Positions 18,752 to 27,148 of a stretch of 45,339 nt of DNA are shown here, one piece after another. Below the pieces are notes generated by a model that was not told the origin of the DNA, did no database searches, and saw only the letters and a program-made list of their open reading frames with translations. The translations under genes were made by a program, and so were the position numbers. Source of the DNA: Rhodopseudomonas sp. AAP120 (GTDB lineage Bacteria > Pseudomonadota > Alphaproteobacteria > Rhizobiales > Xanthobacteraceae); contig NZ_LJIC01000051.1 in assembly GCF_001295845.1 (NCBI RefSeq), forward strand, positions 1 to 45,339. Reading direction: 5' to 3'. Within the stretch, counting starts at the first letter, position 1, and every line of letters begins with the position of its first letter.

Positions 18752-18780
18752 AAACGCCCGGCAGATTGCCGGGCGTTTTT
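18752..18780 (+). terminator. Intrinsic terminator between phaA and phaB
   Basis: A perfect 12-bp stem, AAACGCCCGGCA (18752-18763) with TGCCGGGCGTTT (18767-18778) around GAT, ends in TTTTT (18776-18780). It lies 73 bases after the phaA stop and 87 bases before phaB. The 18781-18867 stretch after it is AT-rich by local standards and probably holds the phaB promoter. Confidence 0.88.
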
Positions 18781-18867
18781 GCTTGATGTTCGTCGACGGG
18801 CGGATTTTAGTCGGGACGACACAATCGAATTCTAGAAAAGAAAGAGCATTGCGGGAGGGATTTTGAA

Positions 18868-19593
18868 ATGGCGCGTGTAGCGTTGGTGACTGGGGGGACG
18901 CGCGGAATCGGTGCAGCAATCAGCAAGGCGTTGAAGGCCGCAGGACATGCGGTGGCGGCGACTTATGCAGGCAATGATTCGGCGGCAGAACGATTCAAAG
19001 ATGAGACGGGTATCCCGGTATATAAGTGGGATGTAAGTTCATTCGACGCGTGCGCGGCGGGCGTGAAACAGGTCGAGGCCGATCTCGGTGCCATCGACAT
19101 TCTCGTCAACAACGCCGGCATCACGCGCGATACGGCGTTCCACAAAATGACGCTCGAGCAGTGGAACGCGGTGATCAACACCAATCTCGGTTCGCTGTTC
19201 AACATGACCCGGCAGGTGATCGAAGGCATGCGCGCGCGCAAGTTCGGCCGCATCGTCAACATCTCGTCGATCAATGGCCAGAAGGGACAGTTCGGTCAGG
19301 TCAACTACTCGGCCGCGAAGGCCGGCGACATCGGTTTCACCAAAGCGCTCGCGCTGGAGAATGCGCGCGGCGGCATCACGGTGAATGCCATCTGCCCGGG
19401 CTACATCAATACCGAGATGGTGCAGGCGGTACCGAAGGATGTGCTGGAGAAGGCGATCCTCCCGCTGATCCCGTGCAACCGCCTCGGCGAGGCCGACGAG
19501 ATCGCCCGCGCCGTCGTGTTCCTGGCGGGCGAGGACGCCGGCTTCATCACCGGCTCGACGCTGACCATCAATGGCGGCCAGTACATGACGTGA
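18868..19593 (+). CDS. phaB: Acetoacetyl-CoA reductase (PhaB)
   Basis: A 241-residue short-chain dehydrogenase that reduces acetoacetyl-CoA to (R)-3-hydroxybutyryl-CoA with NADPH for PHB synthesis. It shows TGGTRGIG (cofactor glycines, residues 8-15), NNAGITRD and the Ser-Tyr-Lys triad region ISSINGQKGQFGQVNYSAAK. The C-terminal PGYINTEMV and GSTLTINGGQYM are typical of PhaB. GGGAGGG about 10 bases upstream is a good ribosome-binding site. PHB synthase (phaC) is not in this window. Confidence 0.95.
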   Translation: MARVALVTGGTRGIGAAISKALKAAGHAVAATYAGNDSAAERFKDETGIPVYKWDVSSFDACAAGVKQVEADLGAIDILVNNAGITRDTAFHKMTLEQWNAVINTNLGSLFNMTRQVIEGMRARKFGRIVNISSINGQKGQFGQVNYSAAKAGDIGFTKALALENARGGITVNAICPGYINTEMVQAVPKDVLEKAILPLIPCNRLGEADEIARAVVFLAGEDAGFITGSTLTINGGQYMT

Positions 19594-19615
19594 GGCCGAG
19601 CGCTTCGCTTGGTTT

Positions 19616-19649
19616 CGGGGGGCGGACCGTCTGACGGTCCGCCCCCCCG
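19616..19649 (+). terminator. Terminator-like hairpin after phaB
   Basis: A very GC-rich inverted repeat, CGGGGGGCGGACCGT (19616-19630) against ACGGTCCGCCCCCCCG (19634-19649) around CTG, pairs over about 14 bp. It lies 23 bases after the phaB stop. It is followed by GTTTC rather than a long T run, so termination strength is uncertain. Confidence 0.7.
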
Positions 19650-19675
19650 TTTCAACACCGACAAACGAATCGACG

Positions 19676-20560
19676 ATGACGCCGCGGACCGCAACGCTGA
19701 TCGGGCTTTCCGCCATCCTGATGTGGTCGCTGCTCGCGGTGCTGACGGTGGGGACCGGCACGATTCCGCCGTTCCAGCTTGCCGCAATGACATTCGCGAT
19801 CGGCGCCATCGCGGCCGCGACCGGATGGATCGTGCGGCCCGGTGCGATCCAGGCGCTGCGGCAGCCGGCGCTGGTCTGGGCGGTCGGTGTCGGCGGATTG
19901 TTCGGCTATCACGCGCTGTATTTTCTCGCGCTGCGTCTTGCGCCGCCGGCCGAGGCGGGCCTGCTGAACTATCTGTGGCCGCTGCTGATCGTGTTGTTCT
20001 CAGCGGCCCTGCCGGGCGAACGGCTGAAGCTGCATCACCTCGCCGGAGCGCTGCTGGGTTTAGCCGGGACAGCGCTGCTGTTGCTTGGCAACGGCGCGGC
20101 CCTGGAGCGCGCACATTGGCCGGGACTTGCCGCCGCCTTTGTGGCGGCATTCGTGTGGGCGACCTATTCGGTGCTGTCGCGCCGGCTCAAGGCGGTGCCG
20201 ACCGATGCGGTCGCGGGCTTCTGCCTGGCGACCGCGCTGCTCGCGGCGCTCGTGCACGGCGCGATCGAAGCCACGGTGTGGCCGCAGAGCCCGTCGCAAT
20301 GGCTGGCGATCGTCGCGCTCGGGATCGGCCCGGTCGGCGCGGCATTCTATGCCTGGGATATCGGCATGAAGCGCGGCGACATCCGCGTGCTCGGCGCGGC
20401 GTCCTATGCGACGCCGCTGCTGTCGACCGGTTTCCTGATTCTCGCGGGCTATGCGCGGCCGACTGCGACGCTGGGGGTGGCGGCGCTGCTGATCGCCGGC
20501 GGCGGACTGCTCGCCGCCAAGGACATGCTGGGCGCAGCGCGGCCGGAACGGGCCGAATGA
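19676..20560 (+). CDS. EamA-family (DMT) transporter, YddG-like
   Basis: A 294-residue inner-membrane protein with ten predicted helices in two EamA repeats. Features include ILMWSLLAVLTVGTGTIPPF in helix 1, HALYFLALRLAPPAEAGLLN and YLWPLLIVLFSAALPGERL in the first half, and GPVGAAFYAWDIGMKRGDIR in the second. The YLWPLLIVLFSA and AWDIGMKRGDI phrases recall YddG-type aromatic amino acid exporters, though the substrate is not shown by sequence. It follows the phaB hairpin and converges on the protease gene with a 21-base gap. Confidence 0.85.
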   Translation: MTPRTATLIGLSAILMWSLLAVLTVGTGTIPPFQLAAMTFAIGAIAAATGWIVRPGAIQALRQPALVWAVGVGGLFGYHALYFLALRLAPPAEAGLLNYLWPLLIVLFSAALPGERLKLHHLAGALLGLAGTALLLLGNGAALERAHWPGLAAAFVAAFVWATYSVLSRRLKAVPTDAVAGFCLATALLAALVHGAIEATVWPQSPSQWLAIVALGIGPVGAAFYAWDIGMKRGDIRVLGAASYATPLLSTGFLILAGYARPTATLGVAALLIAGGGLLAAKDMLGAARPERAE

Positions 20561-20581
20561 ATCGACACGGCGCGCGGGCTT

Positions 20582-21094
20582 CTACTGCTCGAGCACCATC
20601 TGCCCATTCGCATATTCGAAGCGTTTGAGCTTCGACAGAAACGACAGCCCGAGCAGATTTTCCGACAGCGCTGCGTCCGGCAGCACCAGCGCATCGACGT
20701 CGCGCACCATCAGTCCGCCGACCTCGAGCAGCGCCAGCCGGGTTCGGGCGGCTTTGACGGTGCCGTTCGCCGTGATCACCGTCGCGGTGTAGTCGGAACG
20801 GCGCGGCCGCAATCCGAACTGCGCCGCCGACGTCTCGTTGAGTGCGACCACGGACGCGCCGGTATCGACCATGAATCCGAGCCGCTGCCCGTCGATCCGG
20901 CCCTCGGTCTGGAAATGGCCGCGCGCATCGCGCGGAATCGCAACGCTGCGGATCGCGGCGTTGGGCGACAGGCCGATGGTCGCCTTTGCGGCCACGCTGG
21001 CATGTGCCGGCGCCGGCATCATGCGGTCGGCCATCTCGGCCATTGCGGTACCGAGAATCGCCAGCACCGCCGCGATCATCAAGATGTTACGCAT
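20582..21094 (-). CDS. Retropepsin-like aspartic protease (TIGR02281 type)
   Basis: A 170-residue clan AA protein with an N-terminal hydrophobic segment (RNILMIAAVLAILGTAMA) that is a signal peptide or membrane anchor. The catalytic Asp lies in GFMVDTGASVVALN. The second conserved region is LLGLSFLSKLKRFEYANGQM, as in TIGR02281 proteins of alphaproteobacteria. It probably works as a dimer in the periplasm; substrates are unknown. The ATG at 21094 (MRNILM) is preferred to a GTG five codons upstream. It lies downstream of hrpB on the same strand with a 180-base gap that holds no recognisable gene. Confidence 0.85.
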   Translation of the reverse strand: MRNILMIAAVLAILGTAMAEMADRMMPAPAHASVAAKATIGLSPNAAIRSVAIPRDARGHFQTEGRIDGQRLGFMVDTGASVVALNETSAAQFGLRPRRSDYTATVITANGTVKAARTRLALLEVGGLMVRDVDALVLPDAALSENLLGLSFLSKLKRFEYANGQMVLEQ

Positions 21095-21274
21095 AACGCA
21101 TACCCACACCAGTCACAGGCCGCGCGGGATTGGATCACGCGCGCACGGCAGCTGCGACTGCTCCGGCCGCCGCCAGCAGCTATTTTGCCCAAAAGGGTGA
21201 GCGAAGACTTAATGGCGGGTGCGCAGCCCGGCCCCGTCGCGCAGTTCTGGCACGGCCGCAGGCAGCCGCAGGGG

Positions 21275-23995
21275 TCACGTCCCTCTCGGCTTGGCGCGAC
21301 GGGTCGGCGGCGCGCTCGCCGGGTCTTCCGGCCAGGGATGGCGCGGATAGCGGCCACGCAAATCGGCCCGCACGCCCGCATAGGAGCCGCGCCAAAATCC
21401 CGGCAGGTCGCGGGTGACCTGCACCGGGCGATGCGCCGGCGACAGCAGCTCCAGCACCAGCGGCACCGCGCCGCCGGCCACCGACGGATGCGTCGTCAGT
21501 CCGAACAGCTCCTGCAGCCGTACCGCGATGGTCGGTCCCTGCTCGGCCTCGTAGTCGATCGGCAGATGGCTGCCGGTCGGCGCCTCGAAATGCGTCGGCG
21601 CTTCGCGGTCGAGCCGCGTGCGCAGATCCCATGGCAAGAGGTTCATCACCGCATCCGACAGATCGGAGGCGGTGACGTCTTTCAGTCCCGTCTTGTCGAA
21701 CAGCGCCGGCACCAGCCACGCCTCGCACTGCGCCACGAGGCCGTCGTCCGACAGATCCGGCCACAGATCGCCTTCGGCCTTGCGCAGGAACATCACCCGG
21801 CCGCGCCATTGCTGCAGCGCCTTCGACCATGGCAGCCGATCGAGCCCGGCTGCGACAAGACCCTCGGCCAGTACACGGGCGGTTTCTTCCGACGGCTTCA
21901 GCGCAATCGGCGCTTCGGACAGCGTGATCGCGTGGAGTCCGCGTCGCCGCCGCGCCCGCAGCGCCATCGCGGCGCGATCGAAGCTGACCTCGTCGGCATC
22001 GCTGATCTGATCGCCGAAATGCCGCTCGATCTCGGCGAGCGTGATCGGCGCCGCCAGCAGAATCCGCCCCTGCGCCGCGGTGCCGGTGAGTTCGCCGACC
22101 GCCAGATACGGCGCCCGCGCCAGCGACGACGTCTGCTCGACCGCCGCGCCGCGGCCATTGGCCAGCACAAACGAGCCATTGCCACGGTTCTTGGCGATGC
22201 GGTCGGGGAACGCGAAAGCGAGGAGCACGCCGGTGCTTAACTCCCCTCCCCCTTGCGGGGAGGGAGCCTGCCCCGGACTTGATCCGGGGTCGGGGGTGGG
22301 GGTCCCCAAGGAAGGCCTCGCTTGTGGCCACCCCCCACCCCGACCCTCCCCCGCAAGGGGGGAGGGAGAAGAGGGCGCCGCACCGCGCTGCGAGGGTGAG
22401 GGCGAATTATCTGCTCTCGTCGAAGCCGCCTGCCTCGCCCACCGCTCCGCCATCTGCCGGGCGCTGCTCGCGCGTTGCGAGCGGTCGCGGCGGAAATTGT
22501 CGCGGCGGGCGTCGAGGTCGGCGCTGTCGCCGCCGAGACCGCGTTCGGTCAGGATCGCGGCGATTTCGGCGGCCTCTTCGGCATGATCGAAGCGCGCCGC
22601 ATCGACGATCATCCGCGCCAGCCGCGGCGGCAGCGCCATCGCCCGCAGCGCGCGGCCCTCGTCGGTGATGCGGCCGTCGGGATCGAGCGCGCCGAGCTCG
22701 CGCAGCAGCTCGCGCGCTTCCTTCAGCGCCGGCGCGGGCGGCGGATCGAGGAACGCCAGCGACGCCGGATCGGCGACGCCCCATTGCGCCAGATCGAGCA
22801 GCAGCGACGACAGATCGGCGCTGAGAATCTCCGGTTGGGTATAGGCCGGCAGCGACGCGGTCTGCGGTTCGTCCCAAAGCCGGTAGCAGACGCCCGGCTC
22901 GATACGGCCGGCGCGGCCGCGGCGCTGATCGACCGCGGCGCGCGAGGCCCGCACCGTCTCCAGCCGGGTCAGCCCCAGATCCGGCTCGTAACGCGGCACC
23001 CGCGCCAGCCCGCAATCGACCACGATGCGCACGCCCTCGATGGTCAGCGAGGTCTCGGCAATCGAGGTCGCCAGCACCACCTTGCGCTGCCCCTTCGGCG
23101 CCGGCTGGATGGCACGATCCTGCACGGCGGCATCGAGCGCGCCGAACAGCGGCACGATCTCCACGCCCGCGTCCTGCACCCGCTCGCGCAGCATCGTCTC
23201 GGTGCGGCGGATCTCGGCGGCGCCGGGCAGGAAAGCCAGCACCGAGCCGGCGTCGCTACGCAAGGCCGATGCGATCGCCTCGGCCATCTGCCGCTCCAGC
23301 GGCGCGTCGCTGCGGCGGCCGAGATAGCGGGTGTCGACCGGGAACGCCCGGCCGAGGCTTTCAACCACCGGCGCCTCGCCGAGCAGCTTTGCCACGCGCG
23401 CGCCGTCGATCGTCGCCGACATCACCAGGATGCGCAGGTCTTCGCGCAGCCCCTGCTGCGCGTCGCGGGCCAGCGCGAGGCCGAGATCGGCATCGAGCGA
23501 GCGCTCGTGAAACTCGTCGAACAGCACGGCGCCGACGCCGCTCAGTTCCGGATCGTCGAGGATCTGCCGGGTGAAGATGCCCTCGGTGACGACCTCGATG
23601 CGGGTCGCGCGCGACACTTTCGAGCCGAAGCGAACGCGATAGCCGACCGTTTCGCCGGCCTTCTCGTTCAGTGTCCGGGCCATCCGCTCCGCGGAGGCGC
23701 GGGCGGCGATGCGGCGCGGCTCCAGCACGATGATCTTCTGGCCCCGCAGCCAGGGCGCGTCGAGCAGCGCCAGCGGCACCCGCGTGGTCTTGCCGGCGCC
23801 CGGCGGCGCGACCAGCACGGCGGTGCTGCTCGCGTCGAGCGCGGATGTCAGATCGCCGAGGGCGTCGTCGATCGGAAGCGGCGTGTCGAAAGTTCGAGGC
23901 AAGGGCGGCTCGCGGCGGTGAAGGCGGCGATGGTTAACAGACTCGATCCGGCGCCGCAAAACCACCCGCCGCGAAGGTTGTGACGACCTCGGCAT
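21275..23995 (-). CDS. hrpB: ATP-dependent helicase HrpB
   Basis: A protein of about 906 residues (about 875 from TTG 23902) of the DEAH-box family, specifically HrpB. Motifs in order: APPGAGKTTRVPL (Walker A), DEFHE (motif II), MSATID (III), ETSLTIEGVRIVVDCGLAR (V) and QRRGRAGR (VI). The HrpB-specific C-terminal region follows. HrpB is a putative RNA helicase without a settled cellular role. The start is uncertain: TTG 23902 (LPRTFDTPLPIDDAL) fits homology, while ATG 23995 adds 31 basic residues. About 60 residues encoded by 22237-22415 come from a palindromic repeat inserted in frame between the helicase core and the C-terminal region; without them the length would be the usual 810-820. Confidence 0.92.
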   Translation of the reverse strand: MPRSSQPSRRVVLRRRIESVNHRRLHRREPPLPRTFDTPLPIDDALGDLTSALDASSTAVLVAPPGAGKTTRVPLALLDAPWLRGQKIIVLEPRRIAARASAERMARTLNEKAGETVGYRVRFGSKVSRATRIEVVTEGIFTRQILDDPELSGVGAVLFDEFHERSLDADLGLALARDAQQGLREDLRILVMSATIDGARVAKLLGEAPVVESLGRAFPVDTRYLGRRSDAPLERQMAEAIASALRSDAGSVLAFLPGAAEIRRTETMLRERVQDAGVEIVPLFGALDAAVQDRAIQPAPKGQRKVVLATSIAETSLTIEGVRIVVDCGLARVPRYEPDLGLTRLETVRASRAAVDQRRGRAGRIEPGVCYRLWDEPQTASLPAYTQPEILSADLSSLLLDLAQWGVADPASLAFLDPPPAPALKEARELLRELGALDPDGRITDEGRALRAMALPPRLARMIVDAARFDHAEEAAEIAAILTERGLGGDSADLDARRDNFRRDRSQRASSARQMAERWARQAASTRADNSPSPSQRGAAPSSPSPLAGEGRGGGWPQARPSLGTPTPDPGSSPGQAPSPQGGGELSTGVLLAFAFPDRIAKNRGNGSFVLANGRGAAVEQTSSLARAPYLAVGELTGTAAQGRILLAAPITLAEIERHFGDQISDADEVSFDRAAMALRARRRRGLHAITLSEAPIALKPSEETARVLAEGLVAAGLDRLPWSKALQQWRGRVMFLRKAEGDLWPDLSDDGLVAQCEAWLVPALFDKTGLKDVTASDLSDAVMNLLPWDLRTRLDREAPTHFEAPTGSHLPIDYEAEQGPTIAVRLQELFGLTTHPSVAGGAVPLVLELLSPAHRPVQVTRDLPGFWRGSYAGVRADLRGRYPRHPWPEDPASAPPTRRAKPRGT
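22237..22415. repeat. Palindromic repeat inserted in frame within hrpB
   Basis: About 180 bp of intergenic-type repeat inside the hrpB reading frame. It contains CTCCC/GGGAG arms (22241-22266), the hairpin CCCCGGA-CTTGA-TCCGGGG (22271-22289) and a second C/G-tract hairpin (22344-22366). The left and right halves are imperfect inverted copies of each other: GGGTCGGGGGTGGGG against CCCCACCCCGACCC. It encodes Pro/Gly/Ser-rich residues such as SPLAGEGRGGGWP with no stop codon, so the frame is kept. Confidence 0.8.
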
Positions 23996-24071
23996 ATTCC
24001 TTGATCGGCGCAACACTAACGCAACCGATACCGTCGATGATGCCGTCGGGCCGCACCAAGCAGGAACAATG

Positions 24072-25127
24072 ATGACCGACACCGGCACACACGTCCCGAT
24101 CCGGATGCATGGCGACCGCGTCGACTGGGTCGACTACGCCAAGGGGATCTGCATCATCATGGTGGTGATGATGCATTCGGTGCTGGGTGTGGAGGCCGCC
24201 GCCGGCCAGACCAGTTTCATGCACTACGTGGTCGAGTTCGCCAAGCCGTTCCGGATGCCGGACTTCTTCCTGATCTCCGGCCTGTTCCTGGCGGTGGTGA
24301 TCGATCGCGACTGGCGGACCTATCTGGACCGCAAGGTGGTGCACTTCGCTTACTTCTACGTGCTGTGGGTGACGATCCAGTTCGCCGTCAAGGCGCCCTC
24401 CTTCGCGGCCGAGATGGGCTGGGCCGGTGTCGCCAAGCTGTATGCGCTGTCGTTCATCGATCCGTTCGGCACGCTGTGGTTCATCTATCTGCTGCCGATC
24501 TTCTTCGTCGTCACCAAGGCGACGCGCAGCCTGCCGCCGTTGCTGATCTGGGGCATCGCGGCGTTGCTGGAGTCGTTGCATCTGCAGACCGGCTGGATGG
24601 TGCCGGACGAATTCTGCGCGCGGTTCTTCTATTTCTACACCGGCTATCTGTTCGCCCGGCACGTCTTCGCGTTCTCCGACGCGGCCCGCGCGCGGCCGGC
24701 GCTGGCCCTCGCGGGGCTCGCGACCTGGGCGGTGGTGAACGCCGCGCTGGTGCATGTCGGGTTGAGCGAATGGCCGCTGCTCTCGCTGGCGCTCGGCCTC
24801 GCCGGCGCCGGCGCGATCATCACGGTCGGCACGCTGCTGGCGGAGAAGCGCTGGCTCGACGGCCTGCGGTTCTGCGGCGAGCACTCGATCGTGATCTATC
24901 TGGCGTTCTTCCTGCCGATGGCGATCAGCCGGTCGCTGCTGCTGAAGTTCGGCGGCTTCCTCGATCTCGGCGTGATCGCCATTCTGGTCAACATCGCCGG
25001 CGTGGTCGGCGCGCTGCTGATCTGGTGGCTGGCGCTGAAGAGCGGCGCCCGTTTCCTGTTCGAGCGCCCCGACGCCTTCTGGATCGCGCCGAGGAAGAAG
25101 GCCGCGCGCTTGCAGCCGGCCGAGTAA
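24072..25127 (+). CDS. Acyltransferase 3 family membrane protein
   Basis: A 351-residue integral membrane protein with ten or so helices, of the OafA/OpgC/NodX type that O-acylates sugars at the membrane. The N-terminal signature is WVDYAKGICIIMVVMMHS with the conserved His, and the second motif is PFRMPDFFLISGLFL with the Arg. FGTLWFIYLLPIFF follows. ATG 24069 and ATG 24072 are adjacent; AGGA at 24062-24065 fits 24072 better. It is divergent from hrpB and convergent with the HAD/glycosyltransferase-like operon 111 bases away, so it may modify a surface glycan, but no direct link is shown. The 25128-25238 gap shows nothing recognisable. Confidence 0.85.
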   Translation: MTDTGTHVPIRMHGDRVDWVDYAKGICIIMVVMMHSVLGVEAAAGQTSFMHYVVEFAKPFRMPDFFLISGLFLAVVIDRDWRTYLDRKVVHFAYFYVLWVTIQFAVKAPSFAAEMGWAGVAKLYALSFIDPFGTLWFIYLLPIFFVVTKATRSLPPLLIWGIAALLESLHLQTGWMVPDEFCARFFYFYTGYLFARHVFAFSDAARARPALALAGLATWAVVNAALVHVGLSEWPLLSLALGLAGAGAIITVGTLLAEKRWLDGLRFCGEHSIVIYLAFFLPMAISRSLLLKFGGFLDLGVIAILVNIAGVVGALLIWWLALKSGARFLFERPDAFWIAPRKKAARLQPAE

Positions 25128-25238
25128 CCAGAACGCCCTCACTAAGCACTAAGCCGCACGCCTAGGCAATGCCGCCAGGAGCGTAGCAGCGGCGGAGCGC
25201 CGAAGCCGTCGCCGGTCGGACTGTGGCCGCAGGCGATG

Positions 25239-25754
25239 TCAGCACCACCGGCTCGGCGCGTGCCCGGCGTCCGCCAGCGTAGGCTCGCAGGCGAGCGCGT
25301 GCGACATCCGCCAGAACATATGCGCCAGGCGGGTGAAGGCGATCCGGTCGCGTTTGGCAGCTTCGTCGCTCGGCGGCAGCGTGAAGGTCTCGATGCCGAT
25401 GATATGGTCGAACGCGGGGTGTCGGCCGATCGCCTGCGCGATCACCGAGACGCAGGGCGCATCGTCGGCGGCCTCGGCCGCCGTCCGCGGCGGCAGGCCG
25501 GGATGTTGCAGCGGCGCCGCATAGAACTGGTAGGCGCCGTGGCCGAGCTGTTCCACGACGTGTTCGGCGAGCGGCAGCGTATCGCCGAAGCAGACCAGCC
25601 GTGAATGCTGCAACACCTCGGGTTCGAGCAGATCGAGGTCCTCGGCAGACACGTCGGTCCAGATCGACAGGCCAGGATTGTGTTCGCGCAGCAGCAGCGA
25701 GAGCGCGTGCTGATAGTCCGCGCGGCCGGCAAACAGGATGATGGTCTTGAGCAT
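25239..25754 (-). CDS. Formyltransferase-like protein (putative)
   Basis: A 171-residue cytoplasmic protein, last in a four-gene operon. Its N-terminal strand-helix (KTIILFAGRADYQHALSLLL) and AYQFYAAPLQHPGLPP (about 75-90) resemble the N-terminal fold and the fxPa-xyPG stretch of formyltransferases. The classical Asn-His-Asp catalytic set is not evident (YAAP stands where NxHP would be), so it may be inactive or use another reaction. A GAAGGA ribosome-binding site lies 8 bases upstream of ATG 25754, and 12 bases separate it from the gene before. The assignment is tentative. Confidence 0.6.
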   Translation of the reverse strand: MLKTIILFAGRADYQHALSLLLREHNPGLSIWTDVSAEDLDLLEPEVLQHSRLVCFGDTLPLAEHVVEQLGHGAYQFYAAPLQHPGLPPRTAAEAADDAPCVSVIAQAIGRHPAFDHIIGIETFTLPPSDEAAKRDRIAFTRLAHMFWRMSHALACEPTLADAGHAPSRWC

Positions 25755-25766
25755 CGGGCGGGTCCT

Positions 25767-27110
25767 TCAGATGCGCGGCACGGAGACGATGGCGGGGCGT
25801 CGCTTGGCGAGCGAGGCGAAGACGTCGGGCGGCACCGGCTGGCCGGGCACGATGTCGAGAACGCTGGCGCGGCCGGAGCGCGCGGCTCGGCGCGCGGCGT
25901 CGGCCTCGTCGCGCCAGGCACACAGCGTCAGTTCGAATCGGCCGAAGCCGCCGCATTCCGCCGCGAACGCGCTGGTCGCGGCGTCGATGGTGGCGGCGAC
26001 CGCGCGGGCGTCCGCCGTGCCGACATCGTGCAGGATCACCGCGACACTGTCGGTCGAGAGCGCCTGGGACTGCATCACCACCAGCGCATCGCGTGGCCCG
26101 GTTCGCCCGGCCCGCCTCGCCGCCCGTGCGATCGCCGCAAAGCTCGGGTCCGGACCGAGATCGGCCGTGGTGCTGCAGCAGTCGTGCACGACCGTCGCCT
26201 TGGCCTCCGCGAGATCGCCGACCAGCGCATGATAGGAGCGCGGCAGCCATACCGTGTCGAGCGAGCGCTGCGACGTCGCCAGGCACCATGCCTGATCGAG
26301 CAGCGCGCCCTCCCACACGGTGGGACACAGCTCGGCGAGCTGCCGCCAGACACCCAGCAATGCCTCGGCGGCAGCGGTCCGGCCGAGATAGATCGTCCGG
26401 GCCGACATCTCCCAGCGATTCCATTTGTGAACGGCGAAATCGCAGCCGAGCCCCGCCGGCAGCAGCGGCGCCTCGTGCAGGTCGGCGCCGGCTTCGACGA
26501 ACAACAGCGGCTCGGCGAAGCGATCCCACATCCGCGCGATGAAATCGGCCTTCTCGGCGCATCGCAGGCGATCGTCGAGCGCGCTGTCGATCGGTTCGAT
26601 ATGCGCCCTCAATTGGTAGCGTTCGGCGGCCTGCTGCAGCCGCAGCGCGCCCTGGGCGTCGCCCCTGCGCGGATAGCAGCTCACCACCCGCAGCCGCTCG
26701 ATCGCGGGACGCGGGATGAGCGCTTCGATCGCTCCGACGCCACCCCACCACATCTCGTGGGGACCATCGGCCCCATGCGTGCCGACGGTGCCGTATTCGG
26801 TCAGCTTCGACTTCAGGAAGTCGAACACCGGGTTCTCGCCGAACGGCACGACGACGATGCTGCCGGCCCGCAGGCTGCGATAGAACAGCTCTGCACCGGC
26901 GCTGTTGAGCGGATCGGTGACGATGATCAGCCGGTGTTCAGCGCTGAGTTTGTCGCCGCGTTGGTACAGCCGGGCTTCGCCGAGCCGGGCGGCGAGCCAG
27001 CCGAGGCGGCGACGCTGCGCTTCGTTGAGCCGGAGGCCGGCGGCGCGAAGTAAGCCGTCGAGGTGGGAGGCGCTGGCGTGGTCGAGAGCGTGCAAGGCGG
27101 AGATCCGCAA
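25767..27110 (-). CDS. Glycosyltransferase-like protein (putative GT-A fold domain)
   Basis: A 447-residue protein I cannot assign confidently to a family. Residues about 200-315 resemble GT-A nucleotide-sugar transferases: PLLFVEAGADLHEAPLLP, then FAVHKWNRWEMSARTIYL, a LLGVWRQLAE helix, DQAW (272-275), WLPRSYHAL and VVHDCCS. The usual DxD metal motif reads EAGAD instead. Residues 60-130 form another alpha/beta region. The C-terminal 100 residues look like a separate small domain. The start is the TTG at 27110; no ATG or clear ribosome-binding site is near. It lies 38 bases after the HAD gene and 12 before the formyltransferase-like gene, so co-transcription is likely. Confidence 0.6.
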   Translation of the reverse strand: MRISALHALDHASASHLDGLLRAAGLRLNEAQRRRLGWLAARLGEARLYQRGDKLSAEHRLIIVTDPLNSAGAELFYRSLRAGSIVVVPFGENPVFDFLKSKLTEYGTVGTHGADGPHEMWWGGVGAIEALIPRPAIERLRVVSCYPRRGDAQGALRLQQAAERYQLRAHIEPIDSALDDRLRCAEKADFIARMWDRFAEPLLFVEAGADLHEAPLLPAGLGCDFAVHKWNRWEMSARTIYLGRTAAAEALLGVWRQLAELCPTVWEGALLDQAWCLATSQRSLDTVWLPRSYHALVGDLAEAKATVVHDCCSTTADLGPDPSFAAIARAARRAGRTGPRDALVVMQSQALSTDSVAVILHDVGTADARAVAATIDAATSAFAAECGGFGRFELTLCAWRDEADAARRAARSGRASVLDIVPGQPVPPDVFASLAKRRPAIVSVPRI

Positions 27111-27148
27111 GAGAGATGACTAAGCCTTGAACGGCCGAGCACGCGCGA

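Noticed and set aside
22475-23983. A 502-codon plus-strand frame over hrpB
   Set aside because: Antisense of the helicase gene; its Arg/Asp/His/Gln composition matches other shadow frames.
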